The notes: generated from the sequence alone by a model not told the origin. Shown: positions 42,175 to 51,146, numbered from the stretch's first letter. The stretch is DNA of 64,000 nt from Streptacidiphilus sp041262525 (GCF_041262525.1 NZ_JBGCCK010000018.1:88822-152821), one strand, 5' to 3'. Made by a program: numbers and translations.

Positions 42175-42283
42175 TCACTGACGTCCCACCCGAATTGAGT
42201 CCATAGTGATCGAGTTCACCGGCACTCGAACGGACTTTGTACACCACAGCCGACATCCCAGCCTGCGAGGGAACCGAACAGCA

Positions 42284-43834
42284 ATGGACATCAACAAGGA
42301 GTACGACGTCCTCGTCGTCGGCGCCGGGCCCACCGGCCTGTTGCTGGCCGGGGACGTCGCGGCGGCAGGGCTGCGCGTCGCGCTGCTGGAGCGGCGCGCG
42401 GAGGAGTCCAACCTCACCCGCGCCTTCGCCGTCCATGCCCGGACCCTGGAGCAGCTGGACGCCCGCGGCCTCGCCGACCAACTGCTGGAGACCGGCGCCA
42501 AGCTCGACAGCCTGCGCGTCTTCGGCGCCCTCCGGATCGACCTGAGCCGACTGCCGAGCCGGTTCCCGCTGCTGCTGATCACCCCTCAGTACCAGACCGA
42601 GCAGTTGCTGCTGCACCGCGCGCTCGACGCCGGAGTGACGCTGCTGCGCGGCACCGAGGCGATCGATCTGCGCCAGGACGCCGACGGCGTCGAGATCGAC
42701 GCGGACATCGCCGGCGAGCGGGTCACCTTCCGCGCCGCGTACGCGGTCGGTACGGACGGGGTGCGCAGCCGCGTCCGCGAGCTGCTCGGGGTTCCGTTCC
42801 CGGGCGAGTCCGCGATCCAGTCCGTGATGTTGGCCGACGTGCGGGTGGAACGCCCGCCGGCGGACGTGCTGACCGTCGGGGCGAACAGCGCCGGCTTCGC
42901 GTTCATGGCGCCGTTCGGCGACGGCTGGTACCGGGTCATCTGCTGGGACCGCGCGGACCAGCGGCCGGACGGCGACCCGGTCGACTTCGACGCGCTGCGT
43001 CGGCTTTCGGCCAATGTGCTGGAGGCGGACTACGGCCTGCACGACCCGCGGTGGCTCTCCCGCTTCCACAGCGACGAGCGGCAGGCGCCCGACTACCGGG
43101 TGGGCCGGGTCTTCCTCGCCGGCGACGCCGCTCACTGCCACTCCCCTGCGGGCGGCCAGGGCATGAACACCGGCCTGCAGGACGCCGCCAACCTGGGCTG
43201 GAAGCTGGTCGCCGCGGTGAGCGGTTGGGGCGCGTCCGACCTGCTGGACAGCTACCAGGCCGAGCGGCACCCGGTCGGGAAGAAGGTGCTACGCACCTCG
43301 GGCGGGATCCTGCGGGTGGCGCTCGGCGAGTCCCCCGCGCTGCGGCTGGTGCGCGGGGTGATGAAGAATTTCGGCAACCGACTGCGGCCGCTGACACGGC
43401 GGGGCGGCCTGGAGGTCTCGGGCGTCGCCATCTCCTACCAGAAGCAGGCCCCGGCCGGCGCGCACCGACTCGTCGGCCTCCGCGCGCCGGACGTGGAGCT
43501 GACGCGTGAAGACGGCGAGAAGGGTCCGGCCCGGCTGTACGAAGCGCTGCGCCAGGGCCGGTTCGTCCTGGTCGGCCCTGACGCAGCGGCAGCGGAGGGC
43601 TGGTCGGAGCGACTGGTCACGGCGACCTCGGCGAAGGTGACGACCCGCACGGTCCTGGTCCGCCCTGACGGCTACGTGGCCTGGGCGGCCGAGACCCCGA
43701 CCCCGCACCAACTCCGCGACGGCCTCACCGCCTGGCTCGGCGCCCCCGCCGAGCCCGAGGAGCCGACACCGACACCAGCGACGGCGACGGCGCAGGAGGA
43801 AGCCCAGCCGGTCCAGGACGGCGAAGCCTGCTAG
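42284..43834 (+). CDS. FAD-dependent aromatic monooxygenase
   Basis: A 516-residue class A flavoprotein monooxygenase (PHBH/rifampicin-monooxygenase-like). The FAD signatures are GAGPTGLLLAG near residue 14-24, the DG motif in GTDGVRSRVRELLG, and GDAAHCHSPAGGQGMNTGL near 283-301. A C-terminal thioredoxin-like domain (about 400-490) is followed by a Glu/Pro/Thr-rich tail. Such enzymes hydroxylate aromatic antibiotics or catabolites; the substrate is unknown. ATG 42,284 has GAGGGAA 14 bases upstream. Expression may be repressed via the palindrome upstream. Confidence 0.87.
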   Translation: MDINKEYDVLVVGAGPTGLLLAGDVAAAGLRVALLERRAEESNLTRAFAVHARTLEQLDARGLADQLLETGAKLDSLRVFGALRIDLSRLPSRFPLLLITPQYQTEQLLLHRALDAGVTLLRGTEAIDLRQDADGVEIDADIAGERVTFRAAYAVGTDGVRSRVRELLGVPFPGESAIQSVMLADVRVERPPADVLTVGANSAGFAFMAPFGDGWYRVICWDRADQRPDGDPVDFDALRRLSANVLEADYGLHDPRWLSRFHSDERQAPDYRVGRVFLAGDAAHCHSPAGGQGMNTGLQDAANLGWKLVAAVSGWGASDLLDSYQAERHPVGKKVLRTSGGILRVALGESPALRLVRGVMKNFGNRLRPLTRRGGLEVSGVAISYQKQAPAGAHRLVGLRAPDVELTREDGEKGPARLYEALRQGRFVLVGPDAAAAEGWSERLVTATSAKVTTRTVLVRPDGYVAWAAETPTPHQLRDGLTAWLGAPAEPEEPTPTPATATAQEEAQPVQDGEAC

Positions 43835-43853
43835 GTCTGTCCCGTTCCCGGCG

Positions 43854-43867
43854 CCGCTGATCAGCGG
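43854..43867. promoter_or_regulatory. Palindrome upstream of the ChrB-domain gene
   Basis: CCGCTGATCAGCGG is a perfect 14-bp palindrome, 20 bp after the monooxygenase stop and about 80 bp before the next start. It could be a small terminator or an operator; GGATAGGCT follows nearby (TAGGCT a possible -10). Confidence 0.4.
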
Positions 43868-43948
43868 GGTGATGCGGATAGGCTGCTTCCGGACTGCCTG
43901 CTCACGCGTGGTGGCTGGCTGGGAGAACAGTGCGGGAGAAGGTTCACG

Positions 43949-44512
43949 GTGGAGCATGGTGCCGGGGAGCCGCAGGCCGGGGGCGTGCGGTGGTTGGTGC
44001 TGGTCTACAAGATTCCGGCGGAGCCGACGCGCTTGCGGGCGGGTGTGTGGCGGAAGATCAAGGGCCTGGGAGCGATCTACCTGCAGAACTCCGTGGCCGC
44101 GCTGCCCGTGAGTCCGTCCGGCGAGCGGGCGTTGCGGCTGTTGCGGAACGAGATCGTGGAGATGGGCGGCACCGCGTCGCTGCTGGAGTCCGCGGTGCTC
44201 GGCGGCGGAGCGGAGATAGAGGACACGTTCAACGCGGCCCGCAACGACGAGTACGAGGAGATCGTGGATCGCTGCGAGGACTTCCTCGGGCAGATCGACA
44301 AGGAGTACCGGGCGGAGCACTTCACCTACGCCGAGTTGGAGGAGAACGACGAGGACCTGGTGAAGCTGCGCAACTGGTTCGCCAAGGTGGAGGCACGCGA
44401 CGTGCTCGCCGCGTCCGGCAAGGCGTCCACGGTGGCGGCGTTGGAGCGGTGCGGGCAGGTGCTGGACGAGTACGCGGCGCGCGTGTACGCGGAGGAGGGG
44501 GACGGCCGCTGA
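43949..44512 (+). CDS. ChrB N-terminal-domain protein (chromate-resistance related)
   Basis: 187 residues. The N-terminus RWLVLVYKIPAEPTRLRAGV followed by WRKIKGLGAIYLQNSVAALP is the ChrB N-terminal domain; ChrB is a chromate-responsive regulator of chromate efflux. The C-terminal ChrB domain is absent, so this is a single-domain version. The second half is highly charged with a coiled-coil appearance (EEIVDRCEDFLGQIDKEYRA). No chrA efflux gene is adjacent, so chromate function is unproven. GTG 43,949 with GGAGAAGG upstream. Confidence 0.82.
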   Translation: MEHGAGEPQAGGVRWLVLVYKIPAEPTRLRAGVWRKIKGLGAIYLQNSVAALPVSPSGERALRLLRNEIVEMGGTASLLESAVLGGGAEIEDTFNAARNDEYEEIVDRCEDFLGQIDKEYRAEHFTYAELEENDEDLVKLRNWFAKVEARDVLAASGKASTVAALERCGQVLDEYAARVYAEEGDGR

Positions 44513-44529
44513 CGGCCGTCCCCCTCGGT

Positions 44530-44555
44530 GCCGCCCGCCGTCAGCGGCGGGCGGC
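44530..44555. terminator. Bidirectional terminator hairpin
   Basis: GCCGCCCGCCG and CGGCGGGCGGC form an 11-bp stem with a 4-base loop, between the convergent ChrB-domain gene and the 71-aa gene. It overlaps the last codons of the latter. Confidence 0.7.
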
Positions 44556-44756
44556 CTTGACGACGCGGGCCAGCGAGAGGCCCAGCAGGGCGGCGACCGC
44601 GAGCGCGGGCAGCCACCAGGCGTTGAGTCCGGCGCGGGTCAGGCCCCAGGTGGCGGCCAGGGACACGGCGACGCCGAGGGCGACGCGCCAGTCGTCGCCG
44701 ACGATGAAGTCGTACCAGAAGCGTGCGAAGGACCGCAGGGCGCTGAGGGCGTTCAT
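44541..44756 (-). CDS. Small two-helix membrane protein of a transport operon
   Basis: 71 residues: MNALSALRSFARFWYDFIVG then two hydrophobic helices (about 23-37 VALGVAVSLAATWGLT and 46-65 AWWLPALAVAALLGLSLARV) and a basic tail VKAARR. ATG 44,756 overlaps the FTR1-like gene stop as ATGA, so it is translationally coupled to it. I do not recognise a family; its conservation with the permease would suggest an accessory subunit. Confidence 0.7.
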   Translation of the reverse strand: MNALSALRSFARFWYDFIVGDDWRVALGVAVSLAATWGLTRAGLNAWWLPALAVAALLGLSLARVVKAARR

Positions 44757-45535
44757 GTGAGGCTCCCCTCGGTCGGCACCGGTGCGCTGCCGACACCGGC
44801 GTCGCCGGCGTTCTGCGTGCGGCGCAGGGTGGAGGTGTAGCCGAGCGCCAGCAGCGCGACGGCGGGGACGATGGCGAGCAGCGCGGCGTCGGAGCCGGGC
44901 CAGTTGGCGCCGGCGCCCTCGGCTGCCCAGAAGAGGCCGAAGGAGGTCAGCATGATTCCGACGGCGAACTTCATGGTGTTCTCGGGAACCCGCGCCAGCG
45001 GGGCCCTCACGGCGACGCCGGCGATGACGACGACGGTCACGGCGACAAGGGCGCCGAGGACCGCGACGGGGACGTTGTGCTGATTGGTACCGAAAGTGAC
45101 CACGATGAAGGCCACTTCGAGGCCCTCCAGGAACACGCCCTTGAAGGACAGGGTGAAGGCGTACCAGTCCTTGACCCGCCCGCGTCCGCCCGACGCGGCG
45201 GCGGTGGCGGCGGCCACCTCGTCGGCGTAGGCCTGCGTCTCGTCGTGCAGGGCCTTGTAACCGGATCCGCGCATGATCGCCTTGCGGAGCCACTGGAGGC
45301 CGAAGACCAGCAGCAGGGCGCCGACGACCAGCCGCAGCGCACCCAGGGGGATCTGGCCCACGGCCGGTCCCAGTAGGGCGATCGTCGCGGCGAGTACCAG
45401 CAGTGCGGCGACCGTGCCCTGCCAGGCCGACTTCCAGTTTCGGCTGGTTCCTGCCGCCAGCACGATGGTCAGCGCCTCGACGGCCTCGACCGCGCAGGCG
45501 AGCAGGACCGTGAAGAAGAGGACGAAGGTCGTCAC
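44753..45535 (-). CDS. FTR1-like/COG4280 predicted membrane permease
   Basis: 260 residues with about seven membrane helices. Two glutamate-containing repeats, CAVEAVEALTIVLAAG at the N-terminus and FKGVFLEGLEVAFIVVTFG mid-protein, resemble the REGLE motifs of FTR1 iron permeases, and the protein fits the uncharacterised COG4280 group. It is therefore a candidate metal-ion permease. GTG 45,535 with GGAGG six bases upstream. It lies 40 bp after an ABC transporter operon of the ferric-ion type, suggesting a shared substrate. Confidence 0.7.
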   Translation of the reverse strand: MTTFVLFFTVLLACAVEAVEALTIVLAAGTSRNWKSAWQGTVAALLVLAATIALLGPAVGQIPLGALRLVVGALLLVFGLQWLRKAIMRGSGYKALHDETQAYADEVAAATAAASGGRGRVKDWYAFTLSFKGVFLEGLEVAFIVVTFGTNQHNVPVAVLGALVAVTVVVIAGVAVRAPLARVPENTMKFAVGIMLTSFGLFWAAEGAGANWPGSDAALLAIVPAVALLALGYTSTLRRTQNAGDAGVGSAPVPTEGSLT

Positions 45536-45575
45536 CTGCGACCTCCAGGCTGCGGGTTCGAGCGGTGACGGATGG

Positions 45576-46733
45576 TCATGGGATCTCCACTGGTGTGCGG
45601 TTGAGCTGTGAGGTGGACTCGCCGTCGATCTGCGTCGGCGAGGCGGGGGAGGCGGGGTAGGCGAAGCAGCCGTCCGGGTCGAGGGTGACCCGGACGCGGG
45701 TGCCGCGTGGGTGAGGCTGCCGGTCGAAGACGCCAGTCAGACGTGCCCCACCGGACAGTTCGACGACATGGTCGTAGCCCCGGCCGCGGTAGGCCGTGTC
45801 GGCGACCGTCCCCGACAGGGTTTCGCGCGCGTCGTCGACGGCGTCACGGTCGCGTGCGATGGTGACGGCGGCCGGGCGGATGAGGACGTCGACGCCGGTT
45901 CCGTCGCTGAGGGGACCGGCGGGTGCGACGAGGAAGGAGCCCGCGTCCGTTCGCACCAGCACCCTGTTCAGGTGGGCCGGACCGTCGGCGGTCCCGGACA
46001 GTTCACCGGCCAGGCCGGTGAAGCGGGCGACGAAGGGCGTCGCGGGCCGCTGGTAGACGGCCTCGGGCGTGGCGAGCTGGACGAGGCGGCCGGCCTCCAG
46101 CACCCCGACCTCGTCGGCGAGGGCGAAGGCCTCCGCCTGGTCGTGGGTGATGTAGACGGCGGTGGCGCCGCTGTCACGGGTCAGCGTGGAGATCTCCACG
46201 CGCAGCCGTTCGCGCAGGTCCGCGTCCAGGTTGGACAACGGCTCGTCGAACAGGAGCAGTCCCGGGCGCGCGACCAGGGCACGGGCGAGCGCGACCCGCT
46301 GCTGCTGCCCGCCGGAGAGCTGGTGCGGAAAGCGGTCGGCATGATCGGACAGGCCGACCCGCTCGAGCACTTCGGCGACCCGCCGGTCCGATTCGGTGCG
46401 GCCCGGCCTGCGTCGGCGCAGCGCGTAGGCGACATTGCCGGCTGCGGTCATGTGCGGCCACAGGGCGTAGTCCTGGAAGACCATCGCCAGGTCACGCCGG
46501 TCCGGGGCCAGGTGGGCCCGGCCGTCGGCGAAAGCCTGCGCGCCGAAGGAGATGGCGCCGCCGTCGGCGCGCTCGATCCCGGCGAGGCAGCGCAGCAGCG
46601 TGGTCTTACCGGAGCCGGAGGGCCCGAGCAGCACGAGGAAGCGACCTGGGCGCACGGTGAAGGAGACCTCCTCCAGCACGCGGGTGGAGCCGAAGGACTT
46701 GCTCAGTCGCTCGACGGTCAGTTGGTCGGTCAT
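45576..46733 (-). CDS. Ferric-type ABC transporter ATPase
   Basis: 385 residues: Walker A GPSGSGKTT near 36-44, signature LSGGQQQR, Walker B LLLFDEPLSNLD, His-loop THDQAEA, and a C-terminal TOBE-like domain. It closely matches the FbpC/PotA group that energises uptake of ferric ion, polyamines or phosphonates. ATG 46,733 overlaps the permease stop as ATGA. Substrate is inferred as metal from its neighbours only. Confidence 0.88.
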   Translation of the reverse strand: MTDQLTVERLSKSFGSTRVLEEVSFTVRPGRFLVLLGPSGSGKTTLLRCLAGIERADGGAISFGAQAFADGRAHLAPDRRDLAMVFQDYALWPHMTAAGNVAYALRRRRPGRTESDRRVAEVLERVGLSDHADRFPHQLSGGQQQRVALARALVARPGLLLFDEPLSNLDADLRERLRVEISTLTRDSGATAVYITHDQAEAFALADEVGVLEAGRLVQLATPEAVYQRPATPFVARFTGLAGELSGTADGPAHLNRVLVRTDAGSFLVAPAGPLSDGTGVDVLIRPAAVTIARDRDAVDDARETLSGTVADTAYRGRGYDHVVELSGGARLTGVFDRQPHPRGTRVRVTLDPDGCFAYPASPASPTQIDGESTSQLNRTPVEIP

Positions 46734-48508
46734 GCCACGGCCTCCATGCGGCGGGCTGCGGGGAGCAGGAGCCGCAGGGCTCCCAGGGCGAGAGCGATCA
46801 ACACCACGGTCGCGGCGACGACCAGGACGGTCATCGCCGCGCCGGCGCCGAGGTCGTAGCCCTGGAGCTGGTGCGTGATGGCGACGGACAAGGGCTCCTG
46901 GCCCGGCGGGGCGAGGAGTTGGGAGATCGGGAGTTCCAGCAGGGTGCCGCAGAAGGCGATCAGCCAGGCCCACACCAGGGAGCCCGCGACGAGCGGCAGC
47001 ACGGCGCCCGTCCAGGCGGAGGCGGCGGGTCGCCCGTGGGTGCGGGCCGCCCACAGCAGTTGGTCGCTGACCTGCCCGAGCGAACCCGACAGCAGGCGGG
47101 CGGCCGAAGGAAGGGCGCCGGCCAGATAGCCCAGCACCAACAGCGTGGTGGTGCCGTACAGGTCGATGCCGAGGTCGGAGGCGATCGGCAGGTTGTAGGT
47201 GAAGATGTATCCGCTGGCGAGCAGCACGCTGGGCAGCGCGATGGCGGCGAGCAGCAGCATGTCGAGGACGCGACCGGCACGACCGCCGCTGCTGCGGGCC
47301 AGCGCCCGGCCGGCGACCGCGCCCAGCACGACGGCCGCGCACGCCGTGATCGCGGCGAGGCGGGCGGAGTAGCCGAGGGCGGACACCATCTCGGTGGAGT
47401 GCAGCACGTGACGGAAGTTGTCGAGCCCCAGTGCGGCCGAGCTGACCTTCCCACCCGACGGCAGCAGGGACGCGGCGGCGGCGCCGAAGGCCGGTACTCC
47501 GAGGGCGAGCAGGAAGAAGCCTCCGACGCCGGTCAGCGCGGCGAGTTGGCCGCGGCGGCCGAGGCGCGTACGCCGAGCGGGACGGGTGCGCCCGGAGAGG
47601 ATCTGGAAGCTTCGGCCGCGCATCGAGCGCCGCTGCGCGAGCAGCGCGAGGGCGACCAGGGTGAGCAGGAGCCAGCCCATCGCCGAGGCGAGCGGGAAGT
47701 CGGCTGGGAAGGTGCCGATCGCCTGCTCCATCGCACCGGTGAGCAGCGGGAAGCTGCCCTGGGACGCGAGGGTCGCGGCGACGCCGAAGTCACTGATGGA
47801 CTCGGCGAACACGATCGCGAGTGCCGCCCACAAGCCTGGCGCGAGGATGGGCAGCAGCAGGCGGAAGGTCCCCAGCCGCCCGGTCCCGTGGGTGCGCGCG
47901 GCGTCCTCGAACTCGCGGCCCATGCCCCGAAGCAGGGCGGACACCGCCAGGTAGGCGAACGGCACGCCGCGGGAGGCCAGTACCCAGATCACCCCGGCCG
48001 GCCCGAAGACCAGGGCGCGCAGCGCGGCCGGGTCCTGGCCCAGCACGCGCGACAGCACGCCCTGCGGTTCGACGAGCCAGGTCCACCCGAGCGACTCCAG
48101 GTAGGACGGGGCCAGCAGCAGCGCCCACAGGAGCAGCCGCCACAGCCCCCTCCCCGCGAGCGTGGTGCGTTCGGTGAGCCAGGCCAGCGCCAGCGCGACG
48201 ACAGTGGCCAGCAGCGCCGACCCCAGACCGACCAGCAGGGTGTCGACGAGCGCGCGGGCGGTCCACCCGCTGAGCACCTGCTGGAACGGCGACCAGGTGA
48301 ACCACGCGTCGCCCTGTCCGAGCAGCCGCGGGCTGACCGCGACCAGCAGGAACCCGCCGACCGGCAGCAACAGGACGGCGGCGAACCCGATCCAGGGGAG
48401 CGTGCGCACCAGACCCACAGCGCGGCGCCGCAGGTCGTCCGCGCGGGTCCGGGAGGCCCGGGCCCCGCGCGTGGCGCGCGGCCCGGGGGTGAGAGATGTG
48501 TCGATCAT
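46730..48508 (-). CDS. Fused-domain ABC transporter permease (FbpB type)
   Basis: 592 residues with two homologous membrane domains (each about six helices), as in FbpB/SfuB permeases. The EAA loops are EFEDAARTHGTGRLGTFRLLLP near residue 200 and QLLWAARTHGRPAASAWTGAVLP near residue 495. An extra basic N-terminal tail (about 1-35) precedes the first helix. Its ATG at 48,508 is three bases after the binding-protein stop. Forms the pore of this ABC importer. Confidence 0.9.
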   Translation of the reverse strand: MIDTSLTPGPRATRGARASRTRADDLRRRAVGLVRTLPWIGFAAVLLLPVGGFLLVAVSPRLLGQGDAWFTWSPFQQVLSGWTARALVDTLLVGLGSALLATVVALALAWLTERTTLAGRGLWRLLLWALLLAPSYLESLGWTWLVEPQGVLSRVLGQDPAALRALVFGPAGVIWVLASRGVPFAYLAVSALLRGMGREFEDAARTHGTGRLGTFRLLLPILAPGLWAALAIVFAESISDFGVAATLASQGSFPLLTGAMEQAIGTFPADFPLASAMGWLLLTLVALALLAQRRSMRGRSFQILSGRTRPARRTRLGRRGQLAALTGVGGFFLLALGVPAFGAAAASLLPSGGKVSSAALGLDNFRHVLHSTEMVSALGYSARLAAITACAAVVLGAVAGRALARSSGGRAGRVLDMLLLAAIALPSVLLASGYIFTYNLPIASDLGIDLYGTTTLLVLGYLAGALPSAARLLSGSLGQVSDQLLWAARTHGRPAASAWTGAVLPLVAGSLVWAWLIAFCGTLLELPISQLLAPPGQEPLSVAITHQLQGYDLGAGAAMTVLVVAATVVLIALALGALRLLLPAARRMEAVA

Positions 48509-48511
48509 GGA

Positions 48512-49597
48512 TCAGTGGGCGATCGTGTTCGTGAACCAGGTGTTGATGGTGCCCTCCTTCGGGCCCCACACATACGGGTCGATCGCCTGGGTCGGCACGG
48601 ACGCCAGCGCGGGCAGCTCCGGGTCGGGGTTGACCCCCTGGACGATCGGCCAGAACAGGGAGTCGCCGTGGCGGTCCCCGGTGAGCATCACCTGCTGGCC
48701 CTGCGTGCTGAGCACGAACTCGGCGAACCGCTTGGCCTCCGCCTGGACCTGGGCGGGCGCCTTCGCGTCGATGCCCATGACGCTGGGCAGCGAGGTCACC
48801 TTCGGCAGGTAGGCGGTCTTGATGTTCTTGTCCTTGATGCCCGCCGCGACGCCCGCCGAGCTCTGGATCAGACCGACCTTGATCTGACCGGTCTGCAGCG
48901 CGTGAAGGGTGTCGTCGTTGGTCTGGAACACGTGCAGACCGTTGCCCTTGAGGGAGCTGTAGAACGACTGGCCCTGGCTGTCTCCGCCGAGCTGGTTGAA
49001 CATGCCGGCGACGAACGGGTACGTGGGACCGGACACGGCCGGGTTGTTCATGCCGATCGCGCCCTTCCACGCCGGCGAGAGGAGTTCCTGCCAACTGGTC
49101 GGCGGGTTCGGCGTCTTGCTCGCGTCGTAGACCAGAGCGGCGGTGACGGTGAGGCCGGTGGGGATGTAGCTCTTGTCCTGAGGCACGACCGCCTGCCCGG
49201 CGGCGTTCAGCTGCGCGCTCGGCTCGTAGCCCGTGAGCAGCATCCCGGCCTTGTCCATCGAGGCGAACGCCTCGTCACCGTCCACCCACAGCACGCCCCA
49301 CTGCGGGTTGGCCCGCTCGGCCTGGACTCGGGCCAGCAGCGGGCCGGTGCTGTCGTCGACGAGCTTCGTCGGGATCCCGGTCGCCTTCTGGAAGGCGTCG
49401 GTGACCGCCTTGTCGTAGCCCTGGGCCGAGTAGACCACCAACGGCACCGGCGCACCGGTGGCGGCCGCGCTGCCGCCGGCCGACGACGCGGCCTGACTCG
49501 CCCCGCCGCACGCGGACACTGCTGCCATCACCAGACCCGCTGCCGCGGCGCTGCCGACGAGCCGTCTGTGCGCGCCGACCATCGTTCGAAGAGACAT
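48512..49597 (-). CDS. ABC transporter solute-binding lipoprotein (ferric-type)
   Basis: 361 residues. The signal peptide ends in the lipobox VSAC-GGA (residues about 28-33) so it is a lipoprotein. The mature part is the type 2 periplasmic-binding fold: LVVYSAQGYDKAVTDAFQ, then NNPAVSGPTYPFVAGM and a C-terminal TINTWFTN. Such proteins bind ferric ion, 2-aminoethylphosphonate or related anions; I cannot tell which. GGAGCGAAC precedes ATG 49,597. First gene of a five-gene operon (binding protein, permease, ATPase, FTR1-like, small protein). Confidence 0.88.
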   Translation of the reverse strand: MSLRTMVGAHRRLVGSAAAAGLVMAAVSACGGASQAASSAGGSAAATGAPVPLVVYSAQGYDKAVTDAFQKATGIPTKLVDDSTGPLLARVQAERANPQWGVLWVDGDEAFASMDKAGMLLTGYEPSAQLNAAGQAVVPQDKSYIPTGLTVTAALVYDASKTPNPPTSWQELLSPAWKGAIGMNNPAVSGPTYPFVAGMFNQLGGDSQGQSFYSSLKGNGLHVFQTNDDTLHALQTGQIKVGLIQSSAGVAAGIKDKNIKTAYLPKVTSLPSVMGIDAKAPAQVQAEAKRFAEFVLSTQGQQVMLTGDRHGDSLFWPIVQGVNPDPELPALASVPTQAIDPYVWGPKEGTINTWFTNTIAH

Positions 49598-49617
49598 GTT
49601 CGCTCCAGCACAAGTGA

Positions 49618-49647
49618 AATGTAACAACGGTTAGAACCGTCGTGCAA
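49618..49647 (-). promoter_or_regulatory. Promoter of the metal-type transport operon with operator in its spacer
   Basis: -35 TTGCAC (49,642-49,647) and -10 TACATT (49,618-49,623) are 18 bp apart. The spacer holds the perfect palindrome ACGGTT-CT-AACCGT (49,627-49,640), precisely where a repressor or MerR-like activator would sit. The regulator is not obvious in the window. Confidence 0.6.
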
Positions 49648-49836
49648 CGGAGCAAACGGAGCGCTCGCCACCGGTCACCGGGAGATGAACACCGTCCGAA
49701 CATGGGATCCCGGAGCGGGGACGCATCCGGCGATGTCGGCACAGACCGTTCCGGGAGGCTAACCGATGTCCCTGAGGACCGCGGGCCGCCGTCCAGGATG
49801 TCCAGCGCGGCCCGGGGCGGCTCAGCCCGGCGCGGC

Positions 49837-50115
49837 TCAGCCCGGCGCGAGCCGGCGGCGCAGGCAGGAGAGGCAGCGGGAGCGGGTGGGGCCGAGGCTG
49901 CCGCGTGGCATGTGGAGGCGCGCGGCGAGCTCGGCGTAGTCCGTGGGTGGCTCGTCGAGCAGCGCGCCGAGAAGGGTCGCGCACCGGGCGGGAAGACGTG
50001 CCACGGCGGCGCGCAGCTCCGCCGTGCGCTCCCGCTCGAGCAACAGGGTCTCCGGACAGGGCGCAGGGCGCGGCAGTCGGAGGCCGGAGGGGATCTCGTG
50101 GCGCGTCTGGTTCAT
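49837..50115 (-). CDS. Region-4-only sigma factor-like protein
   Basis: 92 residues. LRAAVARLPARCATLLGALL and DYAELAARLHMPRGSLGPTR, ending LRRRLAPG, match sigma-70 region 4 of ECF-like factors (the -35-binding helix-turn-helix); there is no region 2. ATG 50,115 with CGAGGGC upstream. The frame extends 30 codons further without any sigma-2 sequence. It may be a fragment of an old sigma gene or a genuine region-4 regulator or anti-sigma partner. Divergent from plsC-like gene. Confidence 0.65.
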   Translation of the reverse strand: MNQTRHEIPSGLRLPRPAPCPETLLLERERTAELRAAVARLPARCATLLGALLDEPPTDYAELAARLHMPRGSLGPTRSRCLSCLRRRLAPG

Positions 50116-50321
50116 GCCCTCGGGGACGCCGCGCGCCGCGTCCCCGGCTGCGGCGCGCCGACCGGACCACCTGATCGGGCGTAACCCCGGAACACCCGAT
50201 TGCAATCAAGGCATCAACAGAATGTAACCGGGGCCACTCCGCCCTGTGTACCAGGCGGTAACAGAACCCGACTAGGATCCACGCATCCCGCTCGCGCCAG
50301 CGCCAAGACGACGGAGGCACG

Positions 50322-51068
50322 GTGTTTTACTGGACGCTCAAGAGGATCATTGTCGGCCCACTGGTCCGCACGCTCTACCGGCCGCGGATCACCGGGCTGG
50401 AGAACGTTCCCCTCGACGGTCCCGCCATCATCGCGCCGAACCACCTCTCCTTCTGCGACTCCGTCTTCCTCCCCCTCGCCGCTCCGCGGCAGGTGCACTA
50501 CGTGGCCAAGGAGGAGTACTTCACCGGCACGGGCCCCAAGGGCCGACTGATGGCGTGGTTCTTCACGGGCGTCGGCGCGGTCCCGGTCGACCGCAGTGGC
50601 GGGCGGGCCTCGATGGCCGCGATCGACACGGGCATGGCGCAGTTGAAGGCGGGTCGGCTCTTCGGCATCTACCCGGAGGGCACCCGCTCCCCCGACGGGC
50701 GGCTGCACCGGGGCCGCACCGGCGTCGCGCACCTCGCGCTGGCGAGCGGCGCGCCGGTGATCCCGGTGGGTCTGGTGCACACGGACGAGGTGCAGGCCAA
50801 CGGCAGCATGCGCTGGCGCAGGCCGTTCCGCGCCCGCCCGGAGATCCACTTCGGCACGCCGCTCACCTTCGAGCGCTACGAGGGCATGCAGCGGGACCGC
50901 TTCGTGCTGCGCGCGGTGACCGACGAGATCGTCTCGGCGATCCTGGCCCTGTCGGGTCAGGAGTACGTCGACATCTACGCCACCAAGGCGAAGCTGCTTG
51001 CCGCCAAGGCGGCGAAGGACGCGTCGAAGGACAGTGCGGCGACGACCCGGATGGACCGTGCGGCCTGA
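50322..51068 (+). CDS. 1-acyl-sn-glycerol-3-phosphate acyltransferase-like
   Basis: 248 residues of the PlsC family. Motif I NHLSFCD (HX4D), motif III YPEGTRSPDG and the P-loop-like VIPVGLV are present. It probably acylates lysophosphatidic acid at the membrane. A basic N-terminal amphipathic/membrane segment (KRIIVGPLVRTLYRPR) replaces a clear helix. GTG 50,322 with CGGAGG six bases upstream. Transcribed alone. Confidence 0.9.
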   Translation: MFYWTLKRIIVGPLVRTLYRPRITGLENVPLDGPAIIAPNHLSFCDSVFLPLAAPRQVHYVAKEEYFTGTGPKGRLMAWFFTGVGAVPVDRSGGRASMAAIDTGMAQLKAGRLFGIYPEGTRSPDGRLHRGRTGVAHLALASGAPVIPVGLVHTDEVQANGSMRWRRPFRARPEIHFGTPLTFERYEGMQRDRFVLRAVTDEIVSAILALSGQEYVDIYATKAKLLAAKAAKDASKDSAATTRMDRAA

Positions 51069-51146
51069 CCCGGGCCGTGAGTGGGCTGCGGCCATCAGCT
51101 TGCCGCAGCCCTTCGACCCCGAGGACCGACGCCTGGAGACGCGCGT

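Noticed and set aside
49631..50320. A 229-codon minus-strand frame overlapping the region-4 sigma fragment
   Set aside because: It is in a different frame from the sigma-4 sequence and has no recognisable domain, so it is a shadow frame.
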